From positions 1-64,000 of the forward strand of contig JACJWC010000023.1 in NCBI GenBank assembly GCA_020637335.1: 64,000 nt of DNA. Reading direction: 5' to 3'. The first letter of the stretch is position 1. Each line of letters starts with the position of its first letter. The notes beneath the pieces are model-generated. The model ran no database searches. It worked only from the letters and a program-made list of their open reading frames with translations, and had not been told where the DNA came from. This DNA is from Acidobacteriota bacterium. Its GTDB lineage: Bacteria; Acidobacteriota; Holophagae; Acanthopleuribacterales; Acanthopleuribacteraceae. Made by a program: the position numbers and the translations under genes. Shown here piece after piece: positions 50,790 to 58,931 of this stretch.

Positions 50790-50824
50790 GTCCGTAAAAA
50801 TTACCCTCAAGGTTGAGTCGTTCA

Positions 50825-52264
50825 ATGGAAAAGTTTTTCGAAAGCATCAAAACGGTATTCCAAATTCCTGATTTGCGTAACAAGGTGTTGTTCACCTTTG
50901 GCATTTTGGCCCTGTATCGCCTGGGCTGTCAGGTTTTGGTTCCGGGCGTCAACCAAGACGCCATTGCCCAACTGTTTAATTTTGAATCCAATGGCATCCT
51001 GAGCATGGTCAACATGTTCAGTGGTGGCGCCTTGGGCAATGCCGCTGTATTTGCGCTCGGCATCATGCCCTACATCACGGCCTCCATTATTCTTCAAATT
51101 CTACAGAAGTCGGTTCCTTACCTTGAGCGACTCTCCAAAGAAGGGGAGCAAGGTCGCAATAAGATTAACCGCTACACTCGCTACCTGACCGTGGGTTTTG
51201 GTTTGCTCCACTCTTACGGGATCACGACCTTGCTGCTCAGCATGGACAACGGTCCGGGTGGATCCAAAATCATTGCCGAGAATTTGAATGGCAATGCCTT
51301 CTTATTCCGCGTTTTGGTTATGGCAACCCTTACGACGGGCACCATTCTCATCATGTGGATGGGTGAAAAGATCACGGAAAAGGGTATCGGAAACGGTATC
51401 TCGTTGATCATTTTTGCCGGTATCGTTGTGCGCTTACCAGCTGGTATCGTGACCATGGTAGATGCCATCATGAACGGTGGGATCAGTGGTCCGATTCTGA
51501 TGCTGACCCTGGCCATCATCGTTGGTGTTGTGATCTTCGTTGTGTTCTTTGAGTTGGGTATTCGCAAAATTCGCATTCAATACGCAAAGCGCATGAGTGC
51601 CAATGGTCAAATGGCCGGTGGCGATTCCTACTTGCCCTTCAAGGTCAATAGTGGCGGGGTTATTCCGGTCATCTTTTCTGCCTCGGTGGTTCAGATTCCG
51701 CAAATGGTTCAACCCTTCTTGCAGAGCAAAGTTCAACCGGGTTCCTTTTGGGCTGATGTCATCCAAGCGCTGGGTTATGGTCGTCCCTTCAATACCTTGA
51801 TTTTCTTCCTGGCCACCATGTTCTTCGCCTTCTTCTACGTAGAAATGTTGTTTAACCCAAAGGACACGGCTGAGAATCTTAAGAAAAATGGCGGCTTCAT
51901 TCCGGGCATCCGTCCGGGTAAGGAAACGTCCGATTACATTGAAGCGACCCTTAAGCGGCTAACCTTCTGGGGCGGACTCTACCTGAGCTTTGTATGTATT
52001 CTGCCCATGTGGATCAACCACGGTATTCAGCTGGATACATTGCCCGGTGTGATTGGCGATCTTGCCAACAATTTACCCGCGTTAATCAACAAGGGTACCA
52101 ATGTGACCCTTGCTCAGGTTCTGGGTGGTACCAGTCTTTTGATCGTGGTTTCGGTTGCCTTAGACTTCGTTCAACAGGTGGAAAACCAATTAATTATGCG
52201 CAAATACGAGGGGTTTACCAATCGTTCCATGCGCTCCCGCTCACGAACCCGTCGTTATGCTTGA
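50825..52264 (+). CDS. secY: Protein translocase subunit SecY
   Basis: 479-residue channel of the Sec translocon with ten membrane helices. FTFGILALYRLGCQVLVPG begins helix 1; the plug region FSGGALGNAAVFALGIMPYI and SGGVIPVIFSASVVQIP are conserved. Cytosolic loops carry RKIRIQYAKR, the ribosome/SecA contact. The ATG at 50825 is preferred over the TTG at 50813. adk and map, the usual next genes, are missing. Confidence 0.97.
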   Translation: MEKFFESIKTVFQIPDLRNKVLFTFGILALYRLGCQVLVPGVNQDAIAQLFNFESNGILSMVNMFSGGALGNAAVFALGIMPYITASIILQILQKSVPYLERLSKEGEQGRNKINRYTRYLTVGFGLLHSYGITTLLLSMDNGPGGSKIIAENLNGNAFLFRVLVMATLTTGTILIMWMGEKITEKGIGNGISLIIFAGIVVRLPAGIVTMVDAIMNGGISGPILMLTLAIIVGVVIFVVFFELGIRKIRIQYAKRMSANGQMAGGDSYLPFKVNSGGVIPVIFSASVVQIPQMVQPFLQSKVQPGSFWADVIQALGYGRPFNTLIFFLATMFFAFFYVEMLFNPKDTAENLKKNGGFIPGIRPGKETSDYIEATLKRLTFWGGLYLSFVCILPMWINHGIQLDTLPGVIGDLANNLPALINKGTNVTLAQVLGGTSLLIVVSVALDFVQQVENQLIMRKYEGFTNRSMRSRSRTRRYA

Positions 52265-52293
52265 TTGCATGACGACGCAGGTTCCGGTATAAT
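52265..52293 (+). promoter_or_regulatory. Internal sigma70 promoter before infA
   Basis: TTGCAT (52265-52270), 17-bp spacer, perfect TATAAT (52288-52293), directly after the secY stop codon. It would give infA, rpsM, rpsK, rpoA and rplQ their own transcript starting near 52300. Confidence 0.7.
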
Positions 52294-52301
52294 CAGCGGG
52301 T

Positions 52302-52315
52302 TTGCCTTTCGGCAA
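52302..52315 (+). repeat. Small hairpin in the infA leader
   Basis: TTGCC (52302-52306), loop TTTC, GGCAA (52311-52315), just upstream of the GGAGG ribosome site of infA and at the predicted 5' end of the internal transcript. It may stabilise the RNA end. Confidence 0.4.
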
Positions 52316-52333
52316 GAGTTCGGCGGAGGTTTC

Positions 52334-52555
52334 ATGTCAAAAGAAGATGCTATTGAGGTCCAGGCGGTGGTGCTTGAGTCATTACCCAACGCCACCTTTA
52401 AAGTAGAACTTGAAAATCAGCATCATCAAGTTTTGGCACATATTTCCGGAAAGATGAGAAAAAATTTCATACGCATTTTGCCTGGAGATCGGGTTTTGGT
52501 GGAGTTATCCCCTTACGATCTCAATCGGGGCCGAATCGTTTATCGCTATAAATAA
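52334..52555 (+). CDS. infA: Translation initiation factor IF-1
   Basis: 73 residues, an S1-like OB fold that occupies the ribosomal A site during initiation. NATFKVELENQHHQVLAHIS, GKMRKNFIRILPGDRVLVEL and LNRGRIVYRYK are conserved. The ATG at 52334 is preceded by GGCGGAGG; the longer frame is not used. rpmJ, normally next, is absent. Confidence 0.96.
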   Translation: MSKEDAIEVQAVVLESLPNATFKVELENQHHQVLAHISGKMRKNFIRILPGDRVLVELSPYDLNRGRIVYRYK

Positions 52556-52596
52556 GGACGGGTGAATAACCCTAGGGTTCACATCGGAGGTTCACT

Positions 52597-52965
52597 GTGG
52601 CTCGAATTGCTGGCGTCGATTTACCGGCAAACAAACGGATCGAAATTGGTTTAACGTATATCCATGGCATCGGCAAAAGCCGTTCGCAAAAGATCCTCAA
52701 CCAAGCCGGTATTCATTTTGATACCAAGGTAAAAGATCTGAGTGAGGAAGAAGCATCTAAACTTCGCCGCATCATTCAGGAAGAAGGGGAAGTTGAAGGT
52801 GATCTGCGCAAACGGGTTGGTCTCGATATCAAACGTTTGATGGAAATCGGTAGCTATCGTGGCAATCGCCACAAACGCAACCTGCCCGCTCGCGGTCAAC
52901 GCACCCACACCAACGCCCGGACCCGTCGCGGTCGCCGCATTGCCATTGCGGGCAAAAAGAAATAA
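52597..52965 (+). CDS. rpsM: 30S ribosomal protein S13
   Basis: 122 residues, GTG start after CGGAGG. S13 makes bridges B1a/B1b and contacts P-site tRNA. ARIAGVDLPANKRIEIGLTY and RGQRTHTNARTRRGR are conserved. Confidence 0.98.
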   Translation: MARIAGVDLPANKRIEIGLTYIHGIGKSRSQKILNQAGIHFDTKVKDLSEEEASKLRRIIQEEGEVEGDLRKRVGLDIKRLMEIGSYRGNRHKRNLPARGQRTHTNARTRRGRRIAIAGKKK

Positions 52966-52986
52966 GAAAGTCGGAGTTCTGTTCTC

Positions 52987-53391
52987 ATGGCCAAAGCAAA
53001 AGCGCCTAGCGCAAAAAAGACCACCCGAAAAAAAGAACGCCGTTCCGTTTCTCACGGGACTGCTCACATTAAGGCAACGTTCAACAACACCATCGTTTCC
53101 ATTTGCGATTTCGATGGCAATGCCTTGTGTTGGGCTTCTTCTGGCGCCGAAGGGTTCCGCGGTTCCCGTAAAGGAACGCCCTTTGCCGCGCAGGTTGCAG
53201 CAACTACTGCTGGTACTAAAGCCAAAGACTTTGGGCTGCGCTCGCTGACGGTTGAAGTGGATGGCCCAGGTGCCGGTCGCGAGTCCTCAATTCGCGCCCT
53301 GCATGCCCTCGGTTTCGAAATTAAATCCATTAAAGACGTTACTGCGATTCCGCACAACGGTTGTCGTCCTCCGAAAAGACGTCGCGTCTAA
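52987..53391 (+). CDS. rpsK: 30S ribosomal protein S11
   Basis: 134 residues. S11 lies on the 30S platform near the mRNA exit. AHIKATFNNTIVSICDFDGN and PHNGCRPPKRRRV are conserved. rpsD is missing after it; rpoA starts 39 bp later. Confidence 0.98.
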   Translation: MAKAKAPSAKKTTRKKERRSVSHGTAHIKATFNNTIVSICDFDGNALCWASSGAEGFRGSRKGTPFAAQVAATTAGTKAKDFGLRSLTVEVDGPGAGRESSIRALHALGFEIKSIKDVTAIPHNGCRPPKRRRV

Positions 53392-53430
53392 GTCGAAGAT
53401 CAATCACGTTTTTTAGGGAGGCTGAAAGGC

Positions 53431-54414
53431 ATGTTACAAGTGAAGACATTTCAAAAACCCCGTCGTTTGGAGTTCGAAAGCAAAACGCTGACGGACCGTT
53501 ATGGCAAGTTCATTGCCCAACCTTTCGAACGCGGTTTCGGAACCACCATCGGCAACGCTCTGCGTCGCACCTTGCTGTCCTCCATTGAGGGTGCAGCTAT
53601 GGTCGCTGTTAAATTTGACGGCGTGCTCCACGAGTTCACCTCGATTCCGGGCGTTTCTGAAGACGTTTCGGACATTATTTTGAGCTTGAAAACCGTTCCG
53701 ATCAAAATGCACAGCAAAGATCCGCAACGCATTCACATCAAAGCCGAGGGACCGCGCGTTTTGAAATCCGGTGACATCATCACTAACTCCGAAGTGGATG
53801 TGCTGGATAAAGACGTTTATTTGGCTACCCTGGGTGAAAATGCCAGTATCAATGCGGAAATCTTGGTTGCAAAAAACCGTGGTTACGTAATTAGCGAAGA
53901 CAATTTGAGCGAAGATCTCGAAATTGGGTTCATTCCGCTGGACAGCAACCACAGCCCGATTAAATTGGTGAATTACACGGTGACCCAGGCCCGGGTTGGT
54001 CAAAATACCAACTACGACAAATTAACCCTTGAAATTCACACCAACGGATCCATTTCACCCAAAGACGCCTTAAGCCACGCAGCCGCTACGCTGAAAGAGC
54101 ATCTCAATATTTTCATCCACTTCGAACATATTTCCGAACAACCCAAATCGGAAGAAAAAGATGAAGCCAAGGAATTCTTGGTGGAACAATTAGGTCGCAG
54201 TGTCGATGAGTTGGAACTGAGCGTTCGCAGTCACAACTGCCTAAAAAACGCCAACATCCGCACGATTGGTGAATTGGTCCAAAAAACCGAATCTGAAATT
54301 CTGAAAACCAAAAATTTCGGTCGTAAATCCTTGAACGAGATCAAGGAACTCCTGCAACAAATGGGACTCACCCTGGGTATGCAGGTAGACCATCTCATGC
54401 ATAACCAGGAATAG
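53431..54414 (+). CDS. rpoA: RNA polymerase alpha subunit
   Basis: 327 residues. The N-terminal domain (dimerisation, assembly) has QPFERGFGTTIGNALRRTLL; the C-terminal domain (promoter UP-element and activator contacts) has DELELSVRSHNCLKNANIRT and FGRKSLNEIKELL. AGGGAGG precedes the ATG. Confidence 0.98.
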   Translation: MLQVKTFQKPRRLEFESKTLTDRYGKFIAQPFERGFGTTIGNALRRTLLSSIEGAAMVAVKFDGVLHEFTSIPGVSEDVSDIILSLKTVPIKMHSKDPQRIHIKAEGPRVLKSGDIITNSEVDVLDKDVYLATLGENASINAEILVAKNRGYVISEDNLSEDLEIGFIPLDSNHSPIKLVNYTVTQARVGQNTNYDKLTLEIHTNGSISPKDALSHAAATLKEHLNIFIHFEHISEQPKSEEKDEAKEFLVEQLGRSVDELELSVRSHNCLKNANIRTIGELVQKTESEILKTKNFGRKSLNEIKELLQQMGLTLGMQVDHLMHNQE

Positions 54415-54424
54415 GGGAAGACTC

Positions 54425-54805
54425 ATGCGTCACAATAAAGGATATCGGCGGCTCAGCCGCAATACCAACCAAAGAAAGGCCCTGTTGCGCGGGCTGGCCG
54501 TTTCATTGTTTGAGCATGGTCGGATCACCACGACTCTGGCCAAAGCCAAGGAACTGCGTCGTGTTGCAGAACGTTTAATCACGATCGCCAAACGTCAAGA
54601 CGCGTTCTCTCACCGTTTGATTTTCAGTCGCATTCAAGACCGCGAAATCACCAAGAAGTTGATGACTGAACTGGGTCCGCGTTATGCGGAACGACCCGGT
54701 GGATACACCCGTATCCTCAAGAAAGGTCGTCGTTTGGGCGATGCTGCTGAAATGGCCTACATTGAGTTGGTAACCGACTCAGCTGAAGCAACCAGCGGCG
54801 AATAA
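54425..54805 (+). CDS. rplQ: 50S ribosomal protein L17
   Basis: 126 residues. MRHNKGYRRLSRNTNQRKAL and EHGRITTTLAKAKELRR are conserved. Last gene of the cluster, ten bp after rpoA, followed by an intrinsic terminator. Confidence 0.98.
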   Translation: MRHNKGYRRLSRNTNQRKALLRGLAVSLFEHGRITTTLAKAKELRRVAERLITIAKRQDAFSHRLIFSRIQDREITKKLMTELGPRYAERPGGYTRILKKGRRLGDAAEMAYIELVTDSAEATSGE

Positions 54806-54830
54806 GCGCTAATCCTTCAAGATTCCTTTA

Positions 54831-54855
54831 AGCCCACCGCAAGGTGGGCTTTTTT
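54831..54855 (+). terminator. Intrinsic terminator of the ribosomal cluster
   Basis: AGCCCACC (54831-54838), GCAA tetraloop, GGTGGGCT (54843-54850), then a run of T. A strong 8-bp GC-rich stem 25 bp after the rplQ stop codon. Confidence 0.93.
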
Positions 54856-54865
54856 ATTGCTCAAT

Positions 54866-55468
54866 TCACATTAGCTTCTTGTTTTCATAGTTTTTGGGTG
54901 GCTCAAAAAAGTCAGCCGATTTTTCGACCTGTTCAAATGCGACCAATTCAAATTTCAGAACGGCTTTGCCCTGACCGTCCCGGATCTCTACAAAGGCAGG
55001 TACACCTTGTGGCCGAGCCGGTTGGAAGGTCGCTGTTTCCAGGTCCATACCGATGAGTTGGTCGAGGACCGCCGTGTTCCTAAATGTCTCATCGGCGAAA
55101 AAAGCCATGCGAATGGTATACGTTTCGCCTTCTTCAACCCAGGTCGTCTGGTAGGTGGGACACGGTCTGTCCAAAACGGTCTGTTGGTTTTCGGAGCCTT
55201 CAAAATGAAGCGTTGAGTCGGTACTTTCCTGATCTGGCTCCTGCCAATACACCTTGTAATTGTGTTCAATCAGGGTGACAAGCCCCTTGTTGATATCGAG
55301 CAGCTTGGTGATATCCAATCCGTAATCGATACGAATCAATTGGTTTCCAGCGTAAAAGTCCATGTATTCCACTTTGGCAAGTGCACCCGGTTGGGCTGCA
55401 CTTTCCATTCGGAATTGGAGATGCGTGATTGGATTGCCAAAAAATGCGAAAATGCAAAGCGCGTGCAT
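54866..55468 (-). CDS. Exported DUF4412-like protein
   Basis: A 200-residue protein with a short hydrophobic N terminus (MHALCIFAFFGNPITH), AGGA before the ATG, and a strand-rich mature part with VEYMDFYAGNQLIRIDYGLD and a Lys-rich, Asn-rich end. It is similar in style to the 34552..35250 protein, including a Tyr/Trp-containing central block, but I cannot show homology by eye. The start lies only 25 bp from that of the divergent amidotransferase gene. Confidence 0.55.
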   Translation of the reverse strand: MHALCIFAFFGNPITHLQFRMESAAQPGALAKVEYMDFYAGNQLIRIDYGLDITKLLDINKGLVTLIEHNYKVYWQEPDQESTDSTLHFEGSENQQTVLDRPCPTYQTTWVEEGETYTIRMAFFADETFRNTAVLDQLIGMDLETATFQPARPQGVPAFVEIRDGQGKAVLKFELVAFEQVEKSADFFEPPKNYENKKLM

Positions 55469-55493
55469 GAAAATCCTTCTTTTGGAGTTGGTT

Positions 55494-56177
55494 TTGAAGA
55501 TTTGTGTCTTAATTTGTGGCCATGCAACGGATTATACCCAGGAACGCTATGGCGACTATGGTTCCATCATCGTGCAATTTTTAGGCCCAACCCGGGCCAA
55601 TTGGCATTTTCAAATCGCATTTGACGCGGATTATGATTTGGAAGGATTTGATGCCCTGGTCCTGACTGGCAGTGCCGCAACCGCTCATGAAGAGGTTGAT
55701 TGGATTCTGCGATTGAAGGAGAAAATTCGCCATTGGTACCGCTCTCAACGGCCCATGGTTGGAATTTGTTTTGGCCACCAGGTCATTGCGGGGGCCTTGG
55801 GTGGAATTAGTGAAATCAACCCTAAGGGTTGGGAAATTGGCAATGTCAAAGTACAGGCCAGTTCGCCATTGCCGCAGGAACTGCAGCTTTTTCAGATTCA
55901 TCGCGATCATGTTCGGCATTTACCAGAAGGCTTTCAGGTATTGGCTCGATCGGGACAAACTGACATCCAAGCCTACTGGGCCCCGGGTGTGCTGGGCATT
56001 CAAGGCCACCCAGAATTTGCTGCGGATGTCATTGTTGATTTGATCCAAAAGCGCCTGGCAGCAGGGATCCTAAATCAAGAACAAGCCGAAAGTGCGTTAC
56101 AATCGTTGAACGTGCCCCAGGATGTCGATGTATGGCAACAAACGATCTGGCGTATGTTAGAAACGGGAAGGCTTTAA
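55494..56177 (+). CDS. Class I glutamine amidotransferase-like protein
   Basis: A 227-residue stand-alone glutaminase-fold protein. The nucleophile elbow is GICFGHQVIAGALGG (Cys near residue 92) and the His/Glu part is GIQGHPEFAADV (about 165). It belongs with the GMP-synthase-like amidotransferases that act on small molecules or as gamma-glutamyl hydrolases/transferases. The TTG at 55494 is chosen because GGAG precedes it by six bases and it gives the expected KICVLICGH start; an ATG at 55467 would overlap the divergent gene. The substrate is unknown. Confidence 0.8.
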   Translation: MKICVLICGHATDYTQERYGDYGSIIVQFLGPTRANWHFQIAFDADYDLEGFDALVLTGSAATAHEEVDWILRLKEKIRHWYRSQRPMVGICFGHQVIAGALGGISEINPKGWEIGNVKVQASSPLPQELQLFQIHRDHVRHLPEGFQVLARSGQTDIQAYWAPGVLGIQGHPEFAADVIVDLIQKRLAAGILNQEQAESALQSLNVPQDVDVWQQTIWRMLETGRL

Positions 56178-56183
56178 GGCGTC

Positions 56184-56510
56184 ATGCTTATCACCTTTGT
56201 TGCAACTCTACTTGTATTGGCTATCTGTCTCAAAATCTTACCCGGAATGGAAGCCAAGAGTGCCGGCGCTTTGTTCGGCATGTCCCTGCTTTACGCCATC
56301 ATTAACTCAGTGGTGTGGTGGATCTTTGGCAGTTTCCTCACCTTGACTTCCGTTTTAACCCTCGGTCTTTTAGGCTTGTTGGTTAATGCGGGCTTGTTGT
56401 TTTTGTGCGATTTGTGGGTACCGGGCATTCAAATTAAAAGCATTTTTTCTCTTCTTGCATGTGCGTTTTTGATTGCCTTGGCCCAGCGGTTGGTTTCTTT
56501 TGTCTTTTAA
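56184..56510 (+). CDS. Four-helix membrane protein, phage_holin_4_2 family
   Basis: A 108-residue protein with four membrane helices in a regular pattern (ITFVATLLVLAICLKILPGM, FGMSLLYAIINSVVWWIFGS, LTLGLLGLLVNAGLLFLCDL, LACAFLIALAQRLVSFVF). This arrangement matches the PF04020-type family, which is called holin-like but is common in bacterial genomes with no phage. It follows the amidotransferase gene by six bp and is probably in the same operon. Confidence 0.7.
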   Translation: MLITFVATLLVLAICLKILPGMEAKSAGALFGMSLLYAIINSVVWWIFGSFLTLTSVLTLGLLGLLVNAGLLFLCDLWVPGIQIKSIFSLLACAFLIALAQRLVSFVF

Positions 56511-56533
56511 TGCCCAGACTGTGAACTTCCCCA

Positions 56534-56561
56534 TTGAACGCGGCAGTAATTTCGTTAGAAT
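56534..56561 (+). promoter_or_regulatory. Putative promoter for the phosphatase gene
   Basis: TTGAAC (56534-56539), 16-bp spacer, TAGAAT (56556-56561), 27 bp before the ATG of the SpoIIE-type phosphatase gene. Confidence 0.5.
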
Positions 56562-56588
56562 GCCGGCTTAGCTCGGTGAGGGGCCAAA

Positions 56589-57650
56589 ATGGTGCATAAA
56601 TTAGCAGAATGGGAACTCGGGTTTCTCGAATATTTTTTAACGACATACCTAAAGCGTTTTGAGGTATTTCCTTTAAATTTTAATCTGGAAAAAGCCGGAT
56701 ATGAATTTGCCGGGAAAACTCACAATGACAATCGATTTTCCCGGGCCGGAAGTGAGTTTGATTTGGAACCGCTCTTGCGCCGCCTTGGTGTGTCCCAACA
56801 GATATCAATTGGTGGTGATTTTGTGATTGGTTACGATTACGAAACATTGCTCAATATTGGCGATGAGCTGCGCCATGACGTGGCCATCTCTATTTTTGAT
56901 ACGGCCAACCATGGATTTGACAGTTTGTTTCTGGCCTCCCACATCAGGACCCTGCTCCTGAGTACCATGGACCACCAATTGCGTCGTGACCGGGATATTC
57001 AGCCCAGTCTTTTCGAAGAGTTTAATGCGATGATGCAAGGGCCTATCACCCGGGATTTGCTTGAAAACACGAACCCTCTGCGGACGGTTAGTCGCGGCGC
57101 AGTGGGAATCCATGGTCAATTCCATACGCAAACCAGTCATTTCAACTTTCTGTGTGCTGGGCTGCCGCTATTTTATTATGCCCACGCGATTGATACGTTT
57201 TTTTTTCTCGATCCGGATAAAGGTCCTCCTCTGGGTTATTTTCCCGGGGATGCAGCTCTGCGTAAACCGTATGTTCCACACACTCTGCGTTTACTCAAAG
57301 GCGATTACTTGTTTCTCGCCACAGACGGTTGTTTTGAAACGGAATTGCCAGAAGATCATCCTGCTTTGGCGGTTGGGCCAAAAAATCCCTTACGCCATTT
57401 TCGATATAAGAACAATCGGTCTTTTGAAGTCATGTATTCATTCTTCCCGCAAATTGCCCAATTGACGTACCAAAGAATGCCTGTTTTTGAAGATGAAGGC
57501 ATTGTTGCTTTTTGTGCCATGTTACAACCCTTGGTCGAACAACGCCTAGGCGCTGCAGAAATGGTTGATCAGGCCTTGGCATTGGTGCATCAGAGTCAAA
57601 TTTTTCGTGCCGATGATTGTTCTTTGGTCGTGATTCACATGAAAGACTAA
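56589..57650 (+). CDS. SpoIIE/RsbU-type PPM serine phosphatase
   Basis: A 353-residue soluble phosphatase. Metal motifs are ISIGGDFVIGYDY (about 72-84), SIFDTANHGFDS (about 101-112, in the place of the usual GDVxGHG), LKGDYLFLATDGCFE (about 238-252) and the final ADDCSLVVI. Such enzymes dephosphorylate STAS/anti-sigma partners or other signalling proteins. No sensor, PAS or STAS domain is attached. The PilZ-receiver gene follows 45 bp later and is a natural partner. Confidence 0.8.
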   Translation: MVHKLAEWELGFLEYFLTTYLKRFEVFPLNFNLEKAGYEFAGKTHNDNRFSRAGSEFDLEPLLRRLGVSQQISIGGDFVIGYDYETLLNIGDELRHDVAISIFDTANHGFDSLFLASHIRTLLLSTMDHQLRRDRDIQPSLFEEFNAMMQGPITRDLLENTNPLRTVSRGAVGIHGQFHTQTSHFNFLCAGLPLFYYAHAIDTFFFLDPDKGPPLGYFPGDAALRKPYVPHTLRLLKGDYLFLATDGCFETELPEDHPALAVGPKNPLRHFRYKNNRSFEVMYSFFPQIAQLTYQRMPVFEDEGIVAFCAMLQPLVEQRLGAAEMVDQALALVHQSQIFRADDCSLVVIHMKD

Positions 57651-57695
57651 GGTTGATTTATTTTTTGCCGATAGGGACCTCAAGAGGCACCCCGT

Positions 57696-58928
57696 ATGAT
57701 CTTTTTTAAGAAGAAAAAAGAGCAATCCCATAGTCCTGAGGATGTGGTTCAGGGCGATGAAGTTCTTGCGTACCTTGATGAGGTAATTCGCCAGAAAGTT
57801 AATATTGATTTATTTGGATCTTCTGGCCGCTACGAATCCACTTTGGTTACTTTGGATGAGAAAGGCATGCGGGCTCGTTTGCTGGGAACCTTGCCAAGCC
57901 AAGCGCGCGATGTGAGTAAGGGTGGATTTGCCCTGGACCGAATGTACTGGATGTTTGCCACGCAAATTGTCAATGATGGTGGCAAGTTATTTATTCAAAT
58001 TCCCAACACCATCATTCGCAAAGATCGCCGTCGTTGCGCCAGGACAAATTTCACACGCCGTGAGGAAGTCAAAGTTACGATTCTACAAGGATTGGGATCT
58101 GGGATTGGCGTATTGGGCACGGCAATCAATGTGTCTGAAAATGGCATGCAGGTATTTGTCAAAAATGCCATGAACCTGTCCGATGAAAAACCGATCCAAC
58201 CCCACCCTGGACTCTTCCCGCCTGGGACCGACCTAATGTTAATTCGCATCCATGGAATTCCCGGAATGGGTCAAGTTGAAGTGAGTGGGAAAGTGGTGCG
58301 AATGAGTCGCGATGGCGGCGTAAAATTGGTAGTTGGTTTTAAAATGGAAGGCCATCACGCCCAAATTTTGGGCAAATTCATCGATGGTCGCCAAATGGAG
58401 TTTCGCAGAACCCGACGGCAAAGACGCAAACCTGAAGACGGGGCGGAACTGATGTCCGGCGGTGAATGGAGCCCCGGCCCGGACGATGAAGAATCAAGAT
58501 CTCCGGAGCCATCCGGTCCCAGCCTAGAAGCTTCAAATGAGGAAATGCCAGAACGAGCGGAGAGCAAGCCCCAATCCAAACAAGCCATTATGGTTTTGGG
58601 CAGTGATATGGAGCGTTGGATCCGCTTTGAGTTGGAGACAGACGCGTATCAATGGATTTTTCCCGTATCCCTGGAAAGTGCCATCCATGAAATTCAATCG
58701 GCTCGGCCCACTTGGATTTTTTTTCAACCGGATTTTCACAATGTCGATGGCTTGGATTTTATGGTTCAGCTGCGTTCGACCGGGATTTTGAACACGTGCC
58801 GGCTGGCTCTGTGTGGACTCCAACTTTCGGTTAAAGACAAAGTGCGCGGTCGTTTGGTTCAAGCTGACCGATACATCGATATCGAGGGATTGCTGCCCGA
58901 AGACATTTTGGAAGTTTTGGAGTCTTAA
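57696..58928 (+). CDS. PilZ domain protein with C-terminal receiver-like domain
   Basis: A 410-residue protein. The N-terminal about 100 residues resemble the YcgR/flagellar-brake fold. The PilZ domain (about 105-225) has the c-di-GMP motifs RKDRRRCARTNF (RxxxR) and INVSENGMQV (N/DxSxxG). A Pro/Ser/Glu-rich linker (about 240-295) leads to a receiver-like domain (about 300-410) with FFQPDFHNVDGLDF at the phospho-acceptor position; the acidic pocket is weak, so phosphorylation is doubtful. It probably turns c-di-GMP level into a change of motility or envelope behaviour. Confidence 0.78.
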   Translation: MIFFKKKKEQSHSPEDVVQGDEVLAYLDEVIRQKVNIDLFGSSGRYESTLVTLDEKGMRARLLGTLPSQARDVSKGGFALDRMYWMFATQIVNDGGKLFIQIPNTIIRKDRRRCARTNFTRREEVKVTILQGLGSGIGVLGTAINVSENGMQVFVKNAMNLSDEKPIQPHPGLFPPGTDLMLIRIHGIPGMGQVEVSGKVVRMSRDGGVKLVVGFKMEGHHAQILGKFIDGRQMEFRRTRRQRRKPEDGAELMSGGEWSPGPDDEESRSPEPSGPSLEASNEEMPERAESKPQSKQAIMVLGSDMERWIRFELETDAYQWIFPVSLESAIHEIQSARPTWIFFQPDFHNVDGLDFMVQLRSTGILNTCRLALCGLQLSVKDKVRGRLVQADRYIDIEGLLPEDILEVLES

Positions 58929-58931
58929 TCC

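Noticed and set aside
56184..56510. Phage holin
   Set aside because: The four-helix family is named holin-like but is widespread in non-phage settings, and no endolysin is near.
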